From Myxococcaceae bacterium (GTDB lineage: Bacteria; Myxococcota_A; Polyangia; Polyangiales; Ga0077539): a stretch of DNA of 64,000 nt. Position numbers and translations under genes: made by a program. The notes beneath the pieces were generated by a model. It was not told where the DNA came from, searched no databases, and was given only the letters and a program-made list of their open reading frames with translations. Below, one piece after another: positions 16,256-26,241 of this stretch. Location: positions 1 through 64,000 of the forward strand of contig SCUS01000069.1 of assembly GCA_004297725.1 (NCBI GenBank). Reading direction: 5' to 3'. Position 1 is the stretch's first letter; each line of letters opens with the position of its first letter.

Positions 16256-16555
16256 TCAGCGGGCGATGGGCTCGCGCGCGTGGTGCCAGACGTGGAGCAC
16301 CAGCACGAGACCGGGCGCTCGGTCGTAGTAGAGCGTCACAGGGTGCACGAAGCGCTGGCGACACGGGATGCCTGTGCTGAGCCGCGCGGTCGGGCCGTCG
16401 ACACGAGGGTGAGGAGCCGCAAGCGTCGCCAACGTCGCGCCGATCGCGACGCGCAGGCGGGTAGCAGCATCGGGGTTGCGCGCCGCGATGTACTCCAGGG
16501 TCTCGTCGAGTTCGACGCGGGCCGACGTGGTGAACTCCACCGCGTCGGGGTTCAT
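16256..16555 (-). CDS. ParE/RelE-type toxin
   Basis: The 99-residue product fits the ParE/RelE plasmid-stabilisation fold. It has an N-terminal EFTTSARVELDETLEYIAARNP helix pair, a central basic strand, and a C-terminal VLVLHVWHHAREP strand typical of the family. Its ATG overlaps the antitoxin stop (ATGA at 16552-16555). Family members poison gyrase (ParE) or cleave mRNA on ribosomes (RelE); which applies here is not visible. Confidence 0.8.
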   Translation of the reverse strand: MNPDAVEFTTSARVELDETLEYIAARNPDAATRLRVAIGATLATLAAPHPRVDGPTARLSTGIPCRQRFVHPVTLYYDRAPGLVLVLHVWHHAREPIAR

Positions 16556-16806
16556 CGCCGGGAGTGCGCGGCGATGATCCGCCCCAGTCCGGCGTCGACC
16601 TCCGACCACGGGACGGTGCGGCCCGCCGCTACGTCGGCCCTCCCGGCGAGGATGCGCGCCTCCGTCTCCGGGGACACGAGCTCGTCGCCCCCGTCGCAGA
16701 CCGCGCAAGCCTCGACAAGCTCGACGCGGTAACGCCCCGGGGGCAGCGCCGCGAACTCCCCCACGTCCGTCCCGTTCCAATCGATCAGCTTTGCGGCGTC
16801 GCCCAT
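16552..16806 (-). CDS. Antitoxin of the ParE-type module
   Basis: The 84-residue reading from the ATG at 16806 was chosen over an upstream start because the longer N-terminus is Pro/Arg rich and unlikely. The C-terminal pattern AGRADVAAGRTVPWSEVDA resembles the toxin-binding helix end of short antitoxins (G-R-T-V-P-x-x-E-V). The N-terminal half is not a recognised DNA-binding domain. It precedes and overlaps the toxin gene, as expected for a type II module. Confidence 0.65.
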   Translation of the reverse strand: MGDAAKLIDWNGTDVGEFAALPPGRYRVELVEACAVCDGGDELVSPETEARILAGRADVAAGRTVPWSEVDAGLGRIIAAHSRR

Positions 16807-16937
16807 GCCCGCAGGGTGCCGCGGAGCCACGGGGTCGCGCAAGCGCCCGCCCTGCGAGGTCCTGGGGGAGCGCCTCGAACGCGCGCCCCGGTGCCGCTGA
16901 CGCCCCGGGCCCGCGGGTGCTACGACGCGGCGCCCCC

Positions 16938-18296
16938 GTGAGCACCGCCGTCGACGACCCCCGTGTGCGCGCCCTCGCGATGCTCAAGCGCCACGGCTAC
17001 AACGCGACGTCCTTCCAGACCCTGGAGCGGGGGTTCCGCTATTGGTTCGACGGCGACGAGGCCTGCGTGGCCTACGCCGACACGGGCTCGGCGTGGGTCG
17101 TCGCGGGCGCCCCCATCGCCCCGACCGAGCGCCTCGCCGAGGTGGCCCGGCGCTTCGAGGCCGCCGCGCGCGCGGCCCGCCGTCGCGTCTGCTACTTCGG
17201 CGTCGAGCAGCGGATGGTCGCCGCCTCCATCGGCCTCGCCCTCACCATCGGCGCCCAGCCCGTCTGGAACCCCACAGGCTGGCCGGACATCCTCCGCGGA
17301 TCGTCCAGCCTGAAGGAGCAGGTGCGCCGCGCCCGCGCCAAGGGGGTGCGCGTCCGGCTCGCCGAACCGGGCGAGGTCACCGACCCTTCGTCGCCCACCC
17401 GCCTGGCCATCGACGGGCTCATCGAGCGATGGCTCGCCTCGAAGCCGATGGCCCCGATGGGCTTCCTGGTCGACGTGCAGCCCTTCGACTTCGCCGAGGA
17501 GCGGCGCTACTTCGTCGCCGAGCGCGACGGCCACGTCGTCGGCTTCCTCGCCACGGTGCCCGTCTATGCGCGCGACGGCTGGCTCTTCGAGGACCTCCTC
17601 CGGGACGCCGACGCCCCCAACGGGACCACCGAGCTCCTCATCGACGCCGCCATGCGCGACGCCGCCGAGCTCCAGAGCGCCTACGTCACCCTGGGTCTCG
17701 CCCCGCTGGGCGGCGACGTCGACCCCAGGCTCCGCACCGTCGGCGCCCTCTCTTCCGGCCTCTACGACTTCGGCGGCCTCTACCTCTTCAAGTCCAAGCT
17801 CAAGCCCCACCGCTGGGACCCGATCCACCTGGTGCACCCTCCGGGCACCTTCGCGGCGGTGGCCCTCTTCGATGCGCTCACGGCCTTCGCCCACGGCAGC
17901 CTCGGCCGCTACGGGCTCCGCTCCATCCTCCGTGGCCCCTCGGTGGTGGTGCGGGTCCTCTCGCTGCTGCTCGTCCCATGGACGGCGCTGCTCCTCGCCG
18001 CCGACACCGAGCGCTGGTTTCCCTCGACGGCCCTCAAGGTCGCCTCGGTGGCGCTCAACGTCGTCCTGGCCCTGGGGCTCTGGTCCCTCGCGCGACGGTG
18101 GCGCCCGGGGCTCGCGACCGCGCTCGCGATCGCCATCACCGCCGACGCCGCGCTCACCATCGCCCACGCCCTCGCGTTCAACCTCTCCCGGGTGCGCGGC
18201 CCGTCCGACGCCCTCCTGGTGCTGGTCTCCTGCGTCGCTCCCACGCTCGCCGGCGCCATCCTCTGGAACGCCCGCGCCCTCCGCGCTCGGCTCTAG
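16938..18296 (+). CDS. DUF2156 (MprF C-terminal-like) membrane enzyme
   Basis: The GTG at 16938 starts a 452-residue protein. Residues about 10-310 match the DUF2156 domain of phosphatidylglycerol lysyltransferases (double GNAT fold): YWFDGDEACVAYADTGSAWVVAGAPIAP, an ARAKGVRVR segment, and the MGFLVDVQPFDF block. The last 110 residues contain about four membrane helices. In MprF the membrane part precedes this domain, so the order is reversed here. It may transfer an aminoacyl group to a lipid or another acceptor. The stop TAG shares CTAG with the convergent SDR gene. Confidence 0.75.
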   Translation: MSTAVDDPRVRALAMLKRHGYNATSFQTLERGFRYWFDGDEACVAYADTGSAWVVAGAPIAPTERLAEVARRFEAAARAARRRVCYFGVEQRMVAASIGLALTIGAQPVWNPTGWPDILRGSSSLKEQVRRARAKGVRVRLAEPGEVTDPSSPTRLAIDGLIERWLASKPMAPMGFLVDVQPFDFAEERRYFVAERDGHVVGFLATVPVYARDGWLFEDLLRDADAPNGTTELLIDAAMRDAAELQSAYVTLGLAPLGGDVDPRLRTVGALSSGLYDFGGLYLFKSKLKPHRWDPIHLVHPPGTFAAVALFDALTAFAHGSLGRYGLRSILRGPSVVVRVLSLLLVPWTALLLAADTERWFPSTALKVASVALNVVLALGLWSLARRWRPGLATALAIAITADAALTIAHALAFNLSRVRGPSDALLVLVSCVAPTLAGAILWNARALRARL

Positions 18297-19321
18297 TGAA
18301 ACGACGGAACGAGGTTCTCGTGGTTCTCCTCGGCGGCCTGGTCGTCGAGCAGGGTGAGCGGTGAGTCGGTGAGCGCCGAGCGGCTCTCGTAGCCCTTGCG
18401 CGAGGTGGTGCCCGGGCCGTCGGGCGTCGGGAGCATCCGGGCGACCCTCGAGAGCGCCCGGGCGGTGAGCGAAGGCGCCACACCGTGCGCCAGAGCGCAC
18501 AGCTTCGCGGGCAGCGAGAGCACCAGCCGGGGCTCTCCCCGACGGCAGCCCTCCACGATCTGCCGCGCGGCGCGGCGGGCGCTCATCGAGAGGATCGGGA
18601 GCGCGTCGGAGAGCACGAACCACGCGTACTCCTCGCGGTGGCGGCCCTTGAAGTTGGCGTTGCGGGCCGACCCGGTGCGCATCGGCCCCGGGTAGACCGT
18701 GGTCACCCGGACGCCGTCCTTCGCCAGCTCGGCGCCCATCCCCTCGGAGAGCCCCGCGAGCGCGAACTTGCTCGCGCTGTACGGAACCATGTGGGGCACC
18801 GCGAGGATTCCCCCGATCGAGGAGATGTTCACGATGCGCCCCTCGCCCCGCGCCCGCATCCCCGGCAGCACCGCGCGCATCAGGTGCAGCGGACCCCAGA
18901 AGTGCACCGCCATCGAGCGCTCGAAGTCCGCGTCGGTCATCGTCTCCAGGGGCCCGATGTCCATGCGCCCGGCGTTGTTGACCAGCACGTCCACGTCGCC
19001 GAAGCGCTCCTTCACGGCCCCGAGGAGCATGTCGACCTCCTCGCGCAGCGACACGTCGGTGGGCACGGCCAGCACCTCCGCGCCCCTCCCCTCCAGCTCT
19101 TCGCGGGCGCGGTCGAGCACCGACTTGTCGAGCCCGCAGATCACCAGGCGAGCCCCCTCGCGGGCGAACTCCCTCGCCATCACCAGCCCGAGGCCCCGTG
19201 AGGCGCCGGTGATCAGCACGGTCTTCCCTCGAAACGAGTACGCCCCCGACCTGCGCACCGCCATCCACGTTGCGATGCCCGCCGCCGCGATGAGACCTGC
19301 CCCCAGGTAGCGAGTGTTCAT
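18293..19321 (-). CDS. Membrane-anchored short-chain dehydrogenase/reductase
   Basis: The 342-residue protein has an N-terminal hydrophobic anchor (about 7-22). A classical SDR core follows: nucleotide loop TGASRGLG (from residue 39), NNAG, active-site Ser in NISSIGG and the YSASK Tyr/Lys pair. A C-terminal extension of about 80 residues follows the fold. Substrate unknown; related membrane-anchored SDRs act on steroids, retinoids or acyl chains. Confidence 0.85.
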   Translation of the reverse strand: MNTRYLGAGLIAAAGIATWMAVRRSGAYSFRGKTVLITGASRGLGLVMAREFAREGARLVICGLDKSVLDRAREELEGRGAEVLAVPTDVSLREEVDMLLGAVKERFGDVDVLVNNAGRMDIGPLETMTDADFERSMAVHFWGPLHLMRAVLPGMRARGEGRIVNISSIGGILAVPHMVPYSASKFALAGLSEGMGAELAKDGVRVTTVYPGPMRTGSARNANFKGRHREEYAWFVLSDALPILSMSARRAARQIVEGCRRGEPRLVLSLPAKLCALAHGVAPSLTARALSRVARMLPTPDGPGTTSRKGYESRSALTDSPLTLLDDQAAEENHENLVPSFH

Positions 19322-19403
19322 CCCATGCCCTCAAGCAAGAGGCGCGCTCGATCGGAGCCCCCTCCCCCTTGCGACAACGGAGGGCTGGTTCAATGAACAA
19401 CCC

Positions 19404-19844
19404 ATGGAATCCGTAGGCGACATCCTGGACGAGAAGGGCTCCCGGGTTCTCACCATGCGCCCCGACGCGACGGTGTTCGAAGCCGTGGAGGAGATGTGTC
19501 GACACCGCGTCGGGGCGCTGATGGTCTGTGAGGGCAACGATCCGGTGGGGATGTTCTCCGAGCGCGATCTGATGGTGCGGGTGATCCTCGCGAAGCGTGA
19601 CCCGGCCACCACCCTCGTGAGCGAGGTGATGACCCACGCGGTGGTCTGCGTGTCGCGCGACACGCGCCCCGCTGAGGCCATGGCGATCATCACCGGGCAC
19701 CGCTGCCGACACCTGCCGGTGGTCGACAAGGGGCAGGTGACCGGGGTGATCTCCATCGGCGACCTGGTGCGCTTCTTCAGCCAGAACCAGGAGTACGAGA
19801 TCCAGATGCTCCGGGACTACGTGAGCGGCCGCTACCCCGCGTGA
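19404..19844 (+). CDS. Tandem CBS-domain protein
   Basis: The 146-residue protein consists of two CBS motifs (about 8-60 and 72-130) with the usual GMFSERDLMVRV and GVISIGDLVRF ends. CBS pairs bind adenosine nucleotides and sense energy state or act in redox signalling. The ATG at 19404 starts exactly where the family begins, so I prefer it to the ORF start 90 bases upstream. Its 3' end overlaps the convergent histidine-kinase gene by 13 bases. Confidence 0.85.
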   Translation: MESVGDILDEKGSRVLTMRPDATVFEAVEEMCRHRVGALMVCEGNDPVGMFSERDLMVRVILAKRDPATTLVSEVMTHAVVCVSRDTRPAEAMAIITGHRCRHLPVVDKGQVTGVISIGDLVRFFSQNQEYEIQMLRDYVSGRYPA

Positions 19845-21154
19845 GCGGGAAGCGAGACGACGAAGGTCGCGCCGGTCCCCTTGCCCGCGCTGCGGGCCGA
19901 GGCATGACCGCCGTGCAGCTCGACCAGCTCCCTCACCAGGAAGAGGCCGAGCCCCAGCCCCGAGGAGCGGCGGCTCGGGGCGTGGTCGTGCCGCCGGTAC
20001 TCGAACAGGTGGCCGAGCTCGCCCGGCGCGATGCCGACGCCCGTGTCGATCACCTCCACCACGACGCGCCGGCCCGCGTGGCTGTCGTGCAGCGAGCAGC
20101 GAACCTCGATGCTCCCTCCCCCAGGCGTGGCCTTGAGCGCGTTGGACAGCAGGCTCGACAGCACCTGCGTCAGCCGAGCGCGGTCGCCCAGCACCATCAG
20201 CCCCATCTCCGCCGCGCAGGAGAGCGTCACCGAGCGCTGCTCGGCGGCGGCCCGCACCGCGTCGACCGCGGACCTCGCCAGCTCCCCGAGGTCGGTGCGC
20301 TCGCGTCGGATCGAGAGCTTCTGCGCGGCGAGGCGTGAGGCCTCCACCAGGTCGTCGACCAGCACCGACTGAGCGACCGCGTTGCGTTCGATGGTGGCCA
20401 TCGCGCGGGCCCGCTCGCTCTCGTCGGCCCCTCCGCCGCGCAGCAGCCGGCTCCACCCGATGATGACGTCCGTCGGGCCCCGCAGCTCGTGAGCGAGCAG
20501 CGACAGCGAGGCGTCCCGGCTGCGCGCCTGGGCCTCCAGGCCCTCACAGCGCGCGAGGGCCTCGGCGAGCTGCGCGTCGCGCTCGGCCAGAGAGCGCGTG
20601 AGCTCGTCGACGTGCGCCTCGTCCGCGGCCTCGGGCGCCGTCGGCCGCGCGCTCCAGAGGATCCGACGGCCGTCGCGCGTCACGGCGCCCCGGAGGCACA
20701 CCAGCGAGCGCGCCTCGTGGCGGTCGCGCACCCAGAGGGTGTCCTCGGCGGCGCCCGTCGCGGCCCGGCGCATGGCCTCCCAGAAGCGCGGTCGGTCGTC
20801 GGGGTCGATGCGCTCGGCGAGCGTGCGGCCCCGGAGGCGCGTCGCCCCGCACTCGAACATCCGGGTGGCCGCCGCGTTGGCCGAGCGCACCACAGCCGCG
20901 AGGTCGGTCACCAGCAGCGCGTCGGGGCAGAGGTTGAAGAGCTCGCGGTACTGCTCGCGCTCGCTCTCGAGGCGGCGCTCGCTCTCCAGGAGGACGTCGG
21001 CGTGCACCCTCAACTCCGTCGGGTCGGCCTCGTCGTGGGGCTGCTCGCGAGGGTGTTCAGGCTCTCCGGTGGCCCGATCGAGGGAGCGGGCGAAGGACGG
21101 AACGCGGGCGGCGAGTCCCATGATCTCGAAGGTCGACCTCACATCGGATGTCAT
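19832..21154 (-). CDS. PAS-containing sensor histidine kinase
   Basis: The 440-residue soluble kinase has a PAS domain (about 66-170) and a coiled linker. The dimerisation/phosphoacceptor helix has H222 in LLAHELRGPTDVI, where Gly replaces the usual Asn after HELR. The HATPase domain has SNALKA (N box), DTGVGIAP (G1) and SSGLGLGL (G2). There is no membrane segment, so it probably senses a cytoplasmic signal. No response regulator is adjacent. The start follows a 235-bp gap after galE, which presumably holds its promoter. Confidence 0.85.
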   Translation of the reverse strand: MTSDVRSTFEIMGLAARVPSFARSLDRATGEPEHPREQPHDEADPTELRVHADVLLESERRLESEREQYRELFNLCPDALLVTDLAAVVRSANAAATRMFECGATRLRGRTLAERIDPDDRPRFWEAMRRAATGAAEDTLWVRDRHEARSLVCLRGAVTRDGRRILWSARPTAPEAADEAHVDELTRSLAERDAQLAEALARCEGLEAQARSRDASLSLLAHELRGPTDVIIGWSRLLRGGGADESERARAMATIERNAVAQSVLVDDLVEASRLAAQKLSIRRERTDLGELARSAVDAVRAAAEQRSVTLSCAAEMGLMVLGDRARLTQVLSSLLSNALKATPGGGSIEVRCSLHDSHAGRRVVVEVIDTGVGIAPGELGHLFEYRRHDHAPSRRSSGLGLGLFLVRELVELHGGHASARSAGKGTGATFVVSLPAHAG

Positions 21155-21389
21155 CGTGTTTCGATCTCTCGCGCGGGTGTTTGGAGGGAACGGAGCTGCG
21201 TGGGCGGTGGGCGAACGACCAGAGCAGCGACCGTGCCGAGGCCCTGCCCATGCGCCAGACGCGCTCGCGATCGGCGGGAAGCGGTGACCGTTCGCGACGA
21301 GGCCCGCGAGGGTCGGACCGTCGCTCCGCACGACGTGCGTCGCGTGCACGGCGTGCGGAAAGAAGGCTCGACGGCCGAACGCGGGAGGT

Positions 21390-22381
<992 letters not shown>

Positions 22382-22385
<4 letters not shown>

Positions 22386-23617
22386 GGCGATCGGTCTGCC
22401 GGGGGATGGGAATCCGTGCGCTTCATCGTCGTGTCGTTGTAGGCGGGTTCGGGCTTCGCGGCGACCCGACGGAGGCGCCGGGCCAGCCACGAGAGGAGCG
22501 CCCGGAGGAAGGGCCACAGCGGGAGCCGGGCGATGAGGCCGAGGAGGTCCCACGGGGAGGCGCGCTCGTCGAGGAAGCGCAGCACCCGGTCGGCGGAGAC
22601 GCGGGTGAACATCGCGGAGAACACCCCGGGCATGGTCGCGGGCCAGCGCGCCCAGAGCGTCAGGAAGACCCCGTCGAGGAAGCGGTAGAGCCTCCGCCGG
22701 GGAGGCGCCACCATCGGGTGGCCGCGCTCCCGCAGCGAGCGGACGATGGCCGCGCTGTCGTCGAGGATGCGGGTGAGCGCGTAGCCCGTGGAGGGCTTGA
22801 GCATCCCCGCGGGGATGCCGATGCGACGGATGCGATCGCCCTCGAAGGGCTCGAAATACTGCTCGGTCATCGGGCTCGACCCGGCCTCTCGGTCGAGCAC
22901 CTCCAGCGCCGCCACGCCGTGCACCTTCGCGAGGTAGGCCCGCAGCGCGCGCTCCGCGTCGATGGGCTCGAGTGAGACCAGCTCGGCCAGCGCCTCGCGA
23001 GGAGAGAAGGGCAGCAGGTAGGCGAAGGCGGTGCCGGCCGGGAGGTCGCCGCGGAAGTCGAGGAACACCGCCGAGGAGGGGTCGAAGACGTCCGTCTCGC
23101 AGCACACCACCAGGCCGTGGAAGCGCTGCCAGAGGAGCTGCGCGCCGCCCTCCGGCACCTCGAAGGTGCCTCGACGGAAGCGGCTGTCGAAGGCCCACCG
23201 GGCCTGGAGCACCTCGTCGCCGACGGTGACCCGCACCCGGTCGCCCACGGTCACGAGCTCCGTCGCGCGACCGTCGATGATCCGATGGCGGGGGTCGGCG
23301 CGGAGGCTGTCCTTCACCGTGCGCTGGAGGTCGGCGAAGAAGAGCGTCTGGTAGCGGTGCGAGTCGAGGGTCACCGAGCGGGCGCCGCCCGAGGCCTCGG
23401 CGATCACCAGCCGGGTCCAGCGGTGCCGTACGAGCGCGTCGAGGGGACCGGGCGCGGAGGTCCAGAAGGAGAGCGTGCGCAGGGCGTCGTCGTCCTGCGC
23501 CCCGTCGACCAGCAGGATGGACCACCCCTCGCCCGCCTCGAGCAGCGCCCTCGCGAGGCAGAGGCCCGACACCCCGGCGCCCACGATCACCGCGTCGTAG
23601 AGGGCCCCGGTCGTCAC
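22382..23617 (-). CDS. crtY: Lycopene cyclase (CrtY/CrtL type)
   Basis: The 411-residue flavoprotein begins at a GTG overlapping the DUF2505 stop. It has the dinucleotide loop VIVGAGVSGLCLARAL, the FDSRF segment after a Rossmann strand, WQRFHG, FLDFRG and the IGIPAGMLKPSTGYALTR block characteristic of lycopene beta-cyclases. It closes the ends of lycopene to beta-ionone rings in carotenoid synthesis. No other carotenoid genes are in the window. Confidence 0.88.
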
Positions 23618-24108
23618 CCGATGCCCTGCGCCAGCAGCGCGGCCTCGGTGTCGAAGACCGTGCGGAGCATCCCCGCGAGGCGCTGCTCCGCGGCGCGGGC
23701 GACCAGCGGCGCTCGGATGGAGAGGGCGATCTCCACGCGACGCAGGGTGGTCCCTTCGGGGCCGGGCTCCAGGGAGTAGGTGCCCTCGCAGCGCACCCGG
23801 CGGGCCATCGGAGCAGGCAGCTCGGGGACGACCTCGAAGCGCCCCGAGTGGGCCTCGCGCGACCAGCGCACCCGCTCGATCCAGGTGACCGCGGGCAGCA
23901 GCACGAAGAGCTCGCCCAGGGAGTCGGGCATCGCCCGAAACCAGGTCACCCGCTCGACCGAGTCTCCCTCCGAGGCGTAGTCGATGCCCCTCGCCCCGGA
24001 GAGCGCGGGGCACGCGCTCGCCAGCGCCAGCGCGAAGCCCCGGGAGAGGAGCGTGGCCTCCACCAGGTCGAGGTCACGGGGGACGATGTGCTCGATGCGA
24101 AGGTCCAT
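23614..24108 (-). CDS. DUF2505-like (START/SRPBCC-fold) protein
   Basis: The 164-residue protein has the look of DUF2505, a START-type lipid-binding fold: helix-rich N-terminus, GIDYASEGDSVERVTWFRA, a stretch of strands including EGTYSLEPGPEGTTLRRVEI, and a long C-terminal helix. Its TGA overlaps the GTG of crtY and it starts 9 bp after the ketosynthase-like gene. It could carry or sequester a hydrophobic ligand such as a carotenoid, which is inference from context. Confidence 0.65.
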   Translation of the reverse strand: MDLRIEHIVPRDLDLVEATLLSRGFALALASACPALSGARGIDYASEGDSVERVTWFRAMPDSLGELFVLLPAVTWIERVRWSREAHSGRFEVVPELPAPMARRVRCEGTYSLEPGPEGTTLRRVEIALSIRAPLVARAAEQRLAGMLRTVFDTEAALLAQGIG

Positions 24109-24117
24109 GGCGGGCGC

Positions 24118-25218
24118 TCACCCTCGAGAGAGCAGCACCGCCCCTCGCGGCCCCTCGTCGCTGCTGCCGGTGACGAGGCAGGTCTCCGCCGCCGGATCAC
24201 CCCGAAGAAAGCCCTCCCCCGCCACCGCCACCGCCGTGTGCAGCGTCGCCGCCCCGAGGTCGCCGAGGGTCTCCGGCAGGTACTCCAGCGCGCTCGTCGG
24301 GCCCATCACGTCATGGCCCGCCCTCGGCCACGCGAGCTGGAACTCATGCTGCCGCAGCGCGTCCCCGGTCACGTCGCAGAGCCACCAGTCGAGCGGGCGC
24401 CTCTGCGCGGCGAGCACGTCCGTGAGCGAGCGCGTCACCGCCGTCAGCGCATCGCCCAGGCAGGGCACGTCGTTGTCCGGTCGCGCCGCCTCCCAGGCCG
24501 TCGCCGCCCCCTCGATGCGAGCGCGCACCCCGCGGCCCATCGCCCTCGCCCTCGACGCCTTCACCACCAGCAGCGCGGCGCCGCCCTCCCCGGGGATGAA
24601 CCCGTCGAGGTTCTCGCCGTCGTGGAGCCTTCCGCCAGCGAAGAGGGACGAGAGCACGTCGGGGTCGTAGTAGCTCTCCACGCCCAGCAGCAGCGCCGCG
24701 TCGATGCGGTCTTCCAGCAGCGCCGGGACCGCCCTCAGCAGCGCGTGGGCGAGGCCCGCGTGCGCCCGGTGGTCGTGCTCCACCACGACGCTCGCCCCCG
24801 GGGGCAGGCGCTCGGCGAGCCAGTCGTTCACCCGGCGTACGATCCTCGAGGCGCGGGACTGGTAGCCCGGGTCTCCCGGCGAGGGCAGCGCCGAGAGCGT
24901 CACCAGCGCCGCGAGGCCACGCACCGGGCCGAGGGCCTCCACGTCCGGGGCGATGCCGTCGAGCAGCGCCGTGACGATGGACTCCATCCGCAGCTCGGCC
25001 CTGGCCTGCGGGGGAAAGGTGCGAATCGCCCCCATGGTCAGCGCCTTGCCGTTGGGGCAGCGGAAGGCGGAGGCCGCGTAGGCCGTGAGCTCCGCGCGGC
25101 GGAAGGCCCAGGTCTGCCACGGATCGAAGCCCAGGCCGTTGAGCGCCGAGGCGGCGGCCACCACGGGGCCGTCGATGAGCCTCGGGTCCCAGTGCGCGAA
25201 CTCGTTGGGGCGGGTCAC
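24118..25218 (-). CDS. Thiolase/ketosynthase-fold protein lacking catalytic residues
   Basis: The 366-residue protein follows a beta-ketoacyl synthase layout: AALLLGVESY, the IPGEGGAALLV glycine motif, and a C-terminal half ending in CLVTGSSDEGPRGAVLL. At the nucleophile elbow, where ketosynthases have TACASGAHA, it reads VEHDHRAHA, so the Cys is gone. The HGTGT region reads DVTGDA and the second His loop is also not conserved. It is therefore probably a pseudo-enzyme. The GTG start overlaps the DUF2169 stop (25215-25218). Such proteins recur beside DUF2169 in T6SS effector loci; role unknown. Confidence 0.7.
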   Translation of the reverse strand: MTRPNEFAHWDPRLIDGPVVAAASALNGLGFDPWQTWAFRRAELTAYAASAFRCPNGKALTMGAIRTFPPQARAELRMESIVTALLDGIAPDVEALGPVRGLAALVTLSALPSPGDPGYQSRASRIVRRVNDWLAERLPPGASVVVEHDHRAHAGLAHALLRAVPALLEDRIDAALLLGVESYYDPDVLSSLFAGGRLHDGENLDGFIPGEGGAALLVVKASRARAMGRGVRARIEGAATAWEAARPDNDVPCLGDALTAVTRSLTDVLAAQRRPLDWWLCDVTGDALRQHEFQLAWPRAGHDVMGPTSALEYLPETLGDLGAATLHTAVAVAGEGFLRGDPAAETCLVTGSSDEGPRGAVLLSRG

Positions 25219-26234
25219 CGCAGCTCCTTCTCGTCGACGCGGATCTCGATCAGCCGACGCGCCGGTCGGGGCAGACCCACCAGCGCTCGCCAGGTCAACT
25301 CCACCACGCGCTCGTGCGGCTCCAGCAGCACCGTGTCGAGCACCACCGCGGCCGGAGCGTCGCCGTCGTCGCGGCGGGCCAGCACCGAGAACTGCATCCG
25401 CGGCAGCTCGAACTCCAGCGCCCCATCGGCGCAGAGATGGTGGAGCCGCACCCGCTCACCCCCGCGAAGATAGCCAGGAGCCACCATCGGGGGCGTTGCC
25501 ACCTGCTCGAAGCGAGGGTCGAGATCGAGCGGCGGCAGCGGCATGCGGGAGCGCATCCACGCCGTGTCCATGGTCCCGGCCCAGGCTCGCCTCGGCGACC
25601 AGTGGCGGGCGATGGGAGCGACCCCCCAGGGCTCGTGCCGCCCCACCTCGGTGATGGGCGCGGCCGGGTCCTCGATCTGCGGCCCGGCGCGGTGCACCAG
25701 GGAGTCTGCGCGCCTCGCCACGCCCCGTCCCACCGGGTTGCGGGCCTCCTCCAGCGGGGGCTGCGACTCGTCGCTGGCGTCGGTGCCCCCCCAGGCGAGC
25801 TCCCACTGCAGCGGGACCTCCACGAAGGGCTCGGGCTCCGTGAGCGTCAGCCCCGCCGCGCCCTCGTACCAGACCCGAGGGCCCGTCACCCTCAGCGCGC
25901 GCGACACCGGACCGACCTCCACCAGCACGTCGAGCGAGCTCACCGGACGGCGCCCCGGGAGCATCGCGTAGCCGGCCACCAGCACGTCCGTCGAGGGCTT
26001 GTGGATGCACGTGTCCGCGGGCCGGCGGGTCGAGCTCGTCGCGGGGTTCTCCGGGTCCCAGGGCTCGTCGGTGTAGCGCACCTCCGCGTCGCCCATGCGC
26101 GAGAGCCGCCGGTTGGGCGCCAGGTAGAAGCGCTCCTTGATGACCACCAGCGCCAGCGGCCGACCGTCCCCGGCGATGCGCGGGACCACCGCCACCGTCG
26201 CCGTCGTCGCGTTGAAGAGGTCCGGGACGTCCAT
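25215..26234 (-). CDS. DUF2169 protein (T6SS effector-loading accessory)
   Basis: The 339-residue protein begins MDVPDLFNATTATVAVV and contains the DUF2169 pattern LVVIKERFYL, CIHKPSTDVLVAG, PLQWELAWGGTD and the late MRSRMPLPP block. DUF2169 proteins are encoded with VgrG, PAAR-like and toxin genes and are thought to help load effectors. The ATG at 26234 is used, because upstream in-frame sequence is a Ser/Arg-rich shadow of the HEAT gene. Confidence 0.85.
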   Translation of the reverse strand: MDVPDLFNATTATVAVVPRIAGDGRPLALVVIKERFYLAPNRRLSRMGDAEVRYTDEPWDPENPATSSTRRPADTCIHKPSTDVLVAGYAMLPGRRPVSSLDVLVEVGPVSRALRVTGPRVWYEGAAGLTLTEPEPFVEVPLQWELAWGGTDASDESQPPLEEARNPVGRGVARRADSLVHRAGPQIEDPAAPITEVGRHEPWGVAPIARHWSPRRAWAGTMDTAWMRSRMPLPPLDLDPRFEQVATPPMVAPGYLRGGERVRLHHLCADGALEFELPRMQFSVLARRDDGDAPAAVVLDTVLLEPHERVVELTWRALVGLPRPARRLIEIRVDEKELR

Positions 26235-26241
26235 CGCGCTT

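Noticed and set aside
19314-19403. Longer start of the CBS protein
   Set aside because: The added 30 residues overlap the SDR start region and are not CBS-like.
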